A stretch of DNA of 14,568 nucleotides. Origin: Chloroflexota bacterium (lineage in GTDB: Bacteria; Chloroflexota; Dormibacteria; Dormibacterales; Dormibacteraceae). The stretch spans positions 1 through 14,568 of the forward strand of contig VBJE01000255.1 of NCBI GenBank assembly GCA_005879675.1. The letters run 5' to 3'. The translations under genes were made by a program, and so were the position numbers. Shown in pieces: positions 11,009 to 14,568 of this stretch (position 1 is the first letter of the stretch; the number at the start of each line of letters is the position of its first letter). The notes beneath the pieces were generated by a model. That model ran no database searches. It was not told where the DNA came from and saw only the letters and a program-made list of their open reading frames with translations.

Positions 11009-11617
11009 CTACAGCGGTTTTCTGGCCGGCACACCCGGCCGCCGCGGATATGCCGCCGGCGTCGGTTTGACCTTGCGCACGGTGACCACGATCCCCGATC
11101 CGCGCGCGGCCGACGGGGCGGGCAGCGCCGGTTCCAGCAAACCGCCGAGGACCCCGATCGCGCGCTCGGCGCGCGCCGCATCTTCCCTGTCCGTCTTCTG
11201 CGCGAGCAGCCGGCCGCCCACCATGACCAGGGGCAGGCAGAGCTCGACCAGGGTGGGCAGAGGCGCCAGCGCCCGCGCCACGGCGACATCGAACGACTCG
11301 CGGTAACGGGAGTCCTGGCCGACCACCTCGACGCCCCTCAGGCCCAGCCTGGCCGCGGCCTGGACGAGGAAAGCCGCCTTCGATTGATCGGCCTCGATCA
11401 AGGTCACTTCGAGGTCAGGGTGGGCGATCTTCAGCGGAAGGCCAGGCAGGCCGCCTCCGGAGCCGACGTCGACCAGGCGGCGGGCGCCGCCGAGGTGGTC
11501 CGCGAGGACGAGCGAGTCGGCGATCAGCTCCGGCGCCGGCCCCGATACCAGCCCCGGCCAGGCCTCGATCATCGCCGCGAGCTCAGCCAGCCTAGAATCC
11601 TGCATTGAGATGCCCAT
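11009..11617 (-). CDS. rsmG: 16S rRNA (guanine527-N7) methyltransferase RsmG (GidB)
   Basis: A 202-residue SAM-dependent methyltransferase that would modify G527 of 16S rRNA. The SAM-binding core is clear: LVDVGSGGGLPGLPLKIA, VTLIEADQSKAAFL, LGLRGVEVVGQDSR, FDVAVARALAPLPTLVELCLPLV, and GGRLLAQKTDRE. The N-terminal part is divergent. The usual NLT...H..DSL segment reads LVSGPAPELIADSLVL, so the family's conserved Asn and His are not evident. ATG 11617 is favoured because GATACT ends five bases upstream (leaderless geometry); ATG 11605 (MQDSRLAEL) is an alternative. With the first start the gene overlaps the divergent fmdB by 8 bp. It is not next to parAB or mnmG, the neighbourhood in which rsmG is often found. 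Confidence 0.87.
   Translation of the reverse strand: MGISMQDSRLAELAAMIEAWPGLVSGPAPELIADSLVLADHLGGARRLVDVGSGGGLPGLPLKIAHPDLEVTLIEADQSKAAFLVQAAARLGLRGVEVVGQDSRYRESFDVAVARALAPLPTLVELCLPLVMVGGRLLAQKTDREDAARAERAIGVLGGLLEPALPAPSAARGSGIVVTVRKVKPTPAAYPRRPGVPARKPL
11593..11598 (+). promoter_or_regulatory. Possible -10 element for fmdB-lysA
   Basis: TAGAAT ends eleven bases before ATG 11610, which would give a leader of only about four bases. No Shine-Dalgarno is present. It lies inside the rsmG coding region. Confidence 0.4.
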
Positions 11618-11852
11618 CTACGAGTATCGGTGCGAGAGCTGCGCCGAGAAGTTCGAGCTCCTGACCCGATTCGCCGAGCGCGACAAGGCGCAGCAGTGCC
11701 CGGCATGCGAGTCGACGAAGACCCGCGTCATGGTCTCGAGCTTCGCCTTTGCCGGCCCGAGCGACGCGTCAGCCTCTGACTTCGCCGGCGAAACGGGCGG
11801 CGGCGGTTGCTGCGGCGGCGCGTGCGGCTCGTGCGGCACCGGCCCCAACTAG
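11610..11852 (+). CDS. FmdB family zinc-ribbon regulatory protein
   Basis: An 80-residue small protein. It opens with MPIYEYRCESC, and the CX2C pairs C8/C11 and C30/C33 (CPAC) form a zinc ribbon of the FmdB/CxxC_CxxC_SSSS type. The middle segment TRVMVSSFAF is typical of the family. The C-terminus is Gly/Cys-rich (GGGGCCGGACGSC) and may bind more metal. The function of the family is poorly defined; the name comes from a putative regulator of methylotroph amidase genes. It is divergent from rsmG. The lysA start is ten bases after its stop, so the pair is probably co-transcribed. Confidence 0.88.
   Translation: MPIYEYRCESCAEKFELLTRFAERDKAQQCPACESTKTRVMVSSFAFAGPSDASASDFAGETGGGGCCGGACGSCGTGPN
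11623..11628 (-). promoter_or_regulatory. Possible leaderless -10 element for rsmG
   Basis: GATACT on the minus strand is followed by five bases and then ATG 11617. It lies inside the fmdB coding region, so each of these divergent genes would carry the other's promoter. Confidence 0.35.
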
Positions 11853-11862
11853 CTCCCTAGCC

Positions 11863-13146
11863 TTGCTCTTCCCGGTCACGTACCGGGTCAACGCCGCCGG
11901 CCACATGGAGGTGGGTGGCTGCGACCTCGTGGAGGTGGCCCGCCGCCACGGCACGCCGCTCTACGTCTACGACGAGGCGACCGTGCGCCGGCGCGCGTCG
12001 GAGTACGTGGCCGCGATGGGCTCCTCGGGCCAGGTGCTCTACTCGGCGAAGGCGTTTGCGTCGCCCAAGTTTCTCCGCGTGGTGGCGGAGGAAGGCCTCG
12101 GCCTGGACGTCGTATCCGCGGGCGAGCTCCACCTTGCGCTGAAGTCTGGCTTCCCGCGCGACCGGATCCACTTCCTCGGCAACAACAAGAGCCTCGACGA
12201 CCTGCGCTCGGCCTACGCGGCGGGGGCGACGATCGTGATCGACGGCGACCACGAGTTCGACCTGCTGCGCGAGGTCGTGCCGGACGGAAAGCGCGCGCCG
12301 GTCGTGCTCCGGCTCTCGCCCGGCGTCAAGCCGGACACCCACGACCACATCTCGACCGGGCAGCTCGACTCGAAGTTCGGGTTCTCGATCGAGTCGGGAG
12401 CGGCGCGCAAGGCGGTGGAGACGGCGCTGGCGCACCCGCGCCTCGAGCTCGCCGGTCTTCATTCCCACATCGGCTCGCAGATCTTTGCCCTTCGCGCCTA
12501 CGAGGAGGCGATGGACATCATGCTCGGACTGCTGGCGGAGCTTCGCCGCGAGCTGGGCTACGAGCCCCGCATGCTGGGCGCGGGAGGCGGCCTGGGCATC
12601 GCCTACACGCACGACGACGACCCGCCGACGCCGCGCGATTTCGTGGAGACCGTGCGCCAAGCGATGGTGGCCGGTTGCACGCGCCGCGAGCTGAAGGTGC
12701 CGGAGCTCGTCGTCGAGCCGGGGCGCTCGATCGCCGGCCCGGCCGGGATGGCGCTCTACACGGTGGGCTCGATCAAGGACATCCCCGGCGTGCGCCGCTA
12801 CGTCGCGGTCGACGGAGGCATGGGCGACAACATCCGGCCGAAGCTCTATGGCGCACGCTACGAGGCGTTTCTGGCGTCGGACCCGGACCATGCCCCCGAC
12901 GGCAAGGTGACGATCGCCGGCAAGTACTGCGAGTCGACGGACATCCTCATCACCGACATCGAGATGCCGGCGCTTCGCACTGGAGACGTGATCGCGGTGC
13001 CCGCCGCCGGCGCGTACTGCCTGGCGATGGCGAGCAACTACAACGGGATGCCGCGGCCGGAGGTGCTGATGCTTCGCGATGGCGAGGTGGAGGTGATGCG
13101 CCGGCGGGAGACGCTCGACGACCTGGTGGCGGCCGAGGTCTTCTAG
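11863..13146 (+). CDS. lysA: Diaminopimelate decarboxylase
   Basis: A PLP enzyme that decarboxylates meso-diaminopimelate to L-lysine. The 427 residues contain GTPLYVYDEATVR, the PLP-binding K63 in YSAKAFASPKF, DVVSAGEL, HSHIGSQ (200-206), the phosphate-binding GGGLGI (from 241), EPGRS (285-289), the catalytic C356 in GKYCESTD, and GAYCLAMASNYNGMPRP. The frame extends upstream into fmdB. TTG 11863 is chosen because LFPVTYRVNAAGHMEVGGCDLVE aligns with the usual LysA N-terminus and because no ATG or GTG lies nearby; no Shine-Dalgarno is visible. It supplies lysine for protein and possibly for the cell wall. Its TAG stop shares a CTAG with the stop of the convergent kinase gene. Confidence 0.95.
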   Translation: MLFPVTYRVNAAGHMEVGGCDLVEVARRHGTPLYVYDEATVRRRASEYVAAMGSSGQVLYSAKAFASPKFLRVVAEEGLGLDVVSAGELHLALKSGFPRDRIHFLGNNKSLDDLRSAYAAGATIVIDGDHEFDLLREVVPDGKRAPVVLRLSPGVKPDTHDHISTGQLDSKFGFSIESGAARKAVETALAHPRLELAGLHSHIGSQIFALRAYEEAMDIMLGLLAELRRELGYEPRMLGAGGGLGIAYTHDDDPPTPRDFVETVRQAMVAGCTRRELKVPELVVEPGRSIAGPAGMALYTVGSIKDIPGVRRYVAVDGGMGDNIRPKLYGARYEAFLASDPDHAPDGKVTIAGKYCESTDILITDIEMPALRTGDVIAVPAAGAYCLAMASNYNGMPRPEVLMLRDGEVEVMRRRETLDDLVAAEVF

Positions 13147-14568
13147 CCCAACCCCAGCACCGTCACCGACGCGTACGCGCACGCGACGGGGTCGCAAGCC
13201 CGCAAGTATGCAATCCCCTGGCGCGCCGTGATGGGAATCTTGTAGGTCAGGAAGAAGGTCCCGCTCGGATCGACCACCCCCTTCATCACTTCGGCGTTGG
13301 TCTTCGTCGGTTCCTGGAGGAACGTCAGGCTGACGATCTTGCCGGGGCTGAAATGCGAGCCCTTCACAGACATCGTCCCCGTGCCGACCTGGATTGACGT
13401 GGACAGCAGCTCGAGGCTTCTGCCACCTGTCGAGGTTGGGACGGGGGAGGGCGAACGTGCCGGCGACGGAGAGGGGGATGGCGACAACCTCGGCGACGGG
13501 CTCGGTGATGGCGTCGCCACCAGCTCCATCACGTGCAGCGTTTGCTGGGCGGGACAGGCGCCGCTCCAGCAGATCTTGACCAGGTGGTCACCGGCTCCGA
13601 TGCCGACGGGAACGGTGAACGTCACGTCCACGTGTCCGCCGGGGTCAGCGTGGAATGGAAACGTGTACTGCGGGCTCCACAGCTCAACCCGTCCGACCTG
13701 GCCTGGCGGCAGGTGGTCGGCGGAGACAGAGATATGGTCGCCCACGGTCACGGTGCTCGAGGACAACGAGAGGGTGACCGGACGGTGCGTCGCCACCCAG
13801 CCGACCAGAGTGGTCAGAAGCAGCACCGCGATGATCCCCACCCCGATCAGGGCGAACAGCGACTTGCGCGACCTGCGTTTCTCGAGCGCCCGTGGAGGCG
13901 GCGACGGATACGCGAGCGTCATGACCGACTGTCGCGGGGACGCCTCGACGCGTTCGGCCACGACTGTTTCGGCGAGCGGCGCCGCGGAGAGGACCGGCGG
14001 CGCCATCACCATCGTCGAGCCGGCTGAGGGCTCGGCGCGCAGCGCCGTGGCGAGCGCCTCGACAAAGGCTGTCGCCGACTCCCAGCGTGCCTCGGGGTCC
14101 TTGGCCAGGCCCCGCATGACCACCTCGTCGACCCGCGGGCCGAGCGAATCGTCGCGCGTGCTCGGGGGTGGCGGTTGGCGGTGGACCTGGGCGTAGAGCA
14201 GCTCCATCAAGGCCTCGCCATCAAAGGGGATGAAGCCGGTCAGCATCTCGTACGCGATCGTTGCCAGGGAGTAGAGGTCGGCGGGCGGTCCGACGCGGCT
14301 GCCCGTCACCTGCTCGGGCGCCATGTACGCCGGGGTCCCGGTGGTGACGCCGGTCATCGATTTCAGCGACGAGCCCTGCATGAGCTTGGCGAGGCCGAAG
14401 TCCGCGAGCACCGGCGAGTCGTCCGCGGCCAGGAGCACGTTGGCCGGCTTCACGTCGCGGTGCACGACCCCGCGGCTGTGCGCGTAGTCGAGGCCGGCGG
14501 CGATCCCGCGGAGGTAGCGGAGCGCGGTTCGCCTGTCGAGCCCGCCCTCGGCCATCCGGCCGGCGAGG
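13143..14568 (-). CDS. PknB-like transmembrane Ser/Thr kinase with two extracellular Ig-like domains (N-terminus outside window)
   Basis: The gene runs off the right edge. The visible part begins in the kinase C-lobe, so the ATP loop, catalytic Lys and helix-C Glu are not in view. Counting from the internal Met at 14555, the catalytic loop is HRDVKPANVLL (residues 32-42), DFG is at 52-54, and the activation segment with GTPAYMAPEQ is at 73-82. A juxtamembrane Pro/Ala-rich stretch leads to a basic RRSRK and one transmembrane helix (about 232-254). Outside the cell are two beta-rich Ig/IPT-like modules (about 259-345 and 373-470) joined by a Ser-Pro repeat linker. Both modules hold a Cys pair (CWSGAC; CDPVAC) that could form a disulfide. 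There are no PASTA repeats, so the ligand is unknown. Confidence 0.92.
   Translation of the reverse strand, partial: LAGRMAEGGLDRRTALRYLRGIAAGLDYAHSRGVVHRDVKPANVLLAADDSPVLADFGLAKLMQGSSLKSMTGVTTGTPAYMAPEQVTGSRVGPPADLYSLATIAYEMLTGFIPFDGEALMELLYAQVHRQPPPPSTRDDSLGPRVDEVVMRGLAKDPEARWESATAFVEALATALRAEPSAGSTMVMAPPVLSAAPLAETVVAERVEASPRQSVMTLAYPSPPPRALEKRRSRKSLFALIGVGIIAVLLLTTLVGWVATHRPVTLSLSSSTVTVGDHISVSADHLPPGQVGRVELWSPQYTFPFHADPGGHVDVTFTVPVGIGAGDHLVKICWSGACPAQQTLHVMELVATPSPSPSPRLSPSPSPSPARSPSPVPTSTGGRSLELLSTSIQVGTGTMSVKGSHFSPGKIVSLTFLQEPTKTNAEVMKGVVDPSGTFFLTYKIPITARQGIAYLRACDPVACAYASVTVLGLG
13440..13520 (-). repeat. Ser-Pro repeat linker in the kinase ectodomain
   Basis: Low-complexity coding DNA encodes alternating Ser-Pro dipeptides (PSPSPSPRLSPSPSPSPA and on), forming an extended spacer between the two extracellular modules. 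Such tracts change length easily by slippage. The repeat units have varied codons, so they are not a recent exact expansion. Confidence 0.7.

Noticed and set aside
10316..11608. 430-codon + strand frame across DUF47 copy 2 and rsmG
   Set aside because: Antisense to two well-supported genes and crosses their gap; composition is His/Arg/Gln-rich.
11749..11862. Upstream ATG for lysA giving a 465-residue protein
   Set aside because: The extra residues are an Ala/Arg-rich shadow of fmdB; LysA homology begins at TTG 11863.
11857..13197. 446-codon minus-strand frame under lysA
   Set aside because: Antisense shadow of lysA, His/Arg/Val-rich, without motifs.

Overview
This is a GC-rich, densely packed bacterial chromosomal window of mostly housekeeping genes. 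Gene starts often use GTG or TTG. The content suggests an uncultured high-GC soil-type bacterium: a PiT/DUF47 phosphate module, a mycothiol-type ArsC-like protein, a FemX-like peptidyl transferase, a PknB-like kinase with Ser-Pro-rich linkers and a DUF4388 protein. Chloroflexota/Dormibacterota or a deep actinobacterial relative would fit. This is inference; there is no rRNA or other decisive taxonomic marker. No tRNA, rRNA, CRISPR array, transposase, integrase or phage gene was seen.

Layout. (1) 1-1658: an inverted duplication. A histidine-phosphatase gene is intact on the + strand (1171-1794), and its first ~488 bp occur again, inverted, at the left edge. The two 519-bp arms flank 620 bp of unique DNA carrying a DUF4388 gene that is cut by the junction. 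(2) 1171-3570, + strand: phosphatase, an overlapping FemAB/FemX transferase, then an orphan OmpR-type response regulator with Glu at the phospho-acceptor site and a duplicated, synonymously diverged 3' tail. (3) 3548-4743, - strand: folP-folK. (4) 4765-6252, + strand: a murE-like Mur ligase, divergent from folP with only 21 bp between them. (5) 6253-9870, - strand: DUF47, pit, Nudix hydrolase, thiG, thiE/tenI, thiS, tightly packed. (6) 9922-10344, + strand: arsC-like protein. (7) 10331-11617, - strand: rsmG then a second DUF47 paralogue. (8) 11610-13146, + strand: FmdB-type zinc ribbon and lysA. (9) 13143-14568, - strand: the C-terminal part of a membrane Ser/Thr kinase, running off the right edge.

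How the genes fit together. Cell-wall genes recur (FemX-like, MurE-like, LysA, PknB-like kinase). The MurE lacks the Arg of the DAP-type DNPR motif, so the third stem residue may not be meso-DAP. A phosphate/arsenate group (DUF47, Pit, ArsC, DUF47) occupies the middle. Folate (folP-folK) and thiazole (thiG-thiE-thiS) genes form compact operons. Neighbouring genes are packed to an unusual degree. Four convergent boundaries overlap or abut at the stop codons. Several divergent starts lie 5-7 bases from -10-like hexamers with no Shine-Dalgarno, which suggests leaderless transcripts. There is no stretch over 300 bases without a gene.

I do not see a clear new defence or mobile system. The most interesting signals are the duplicated regulator tail, the Glu-substituted receiver, the paired leaderless promoters, the 28-bp palindrome at 8218-8245, the non-DNPR MurE and the inverted duplication.
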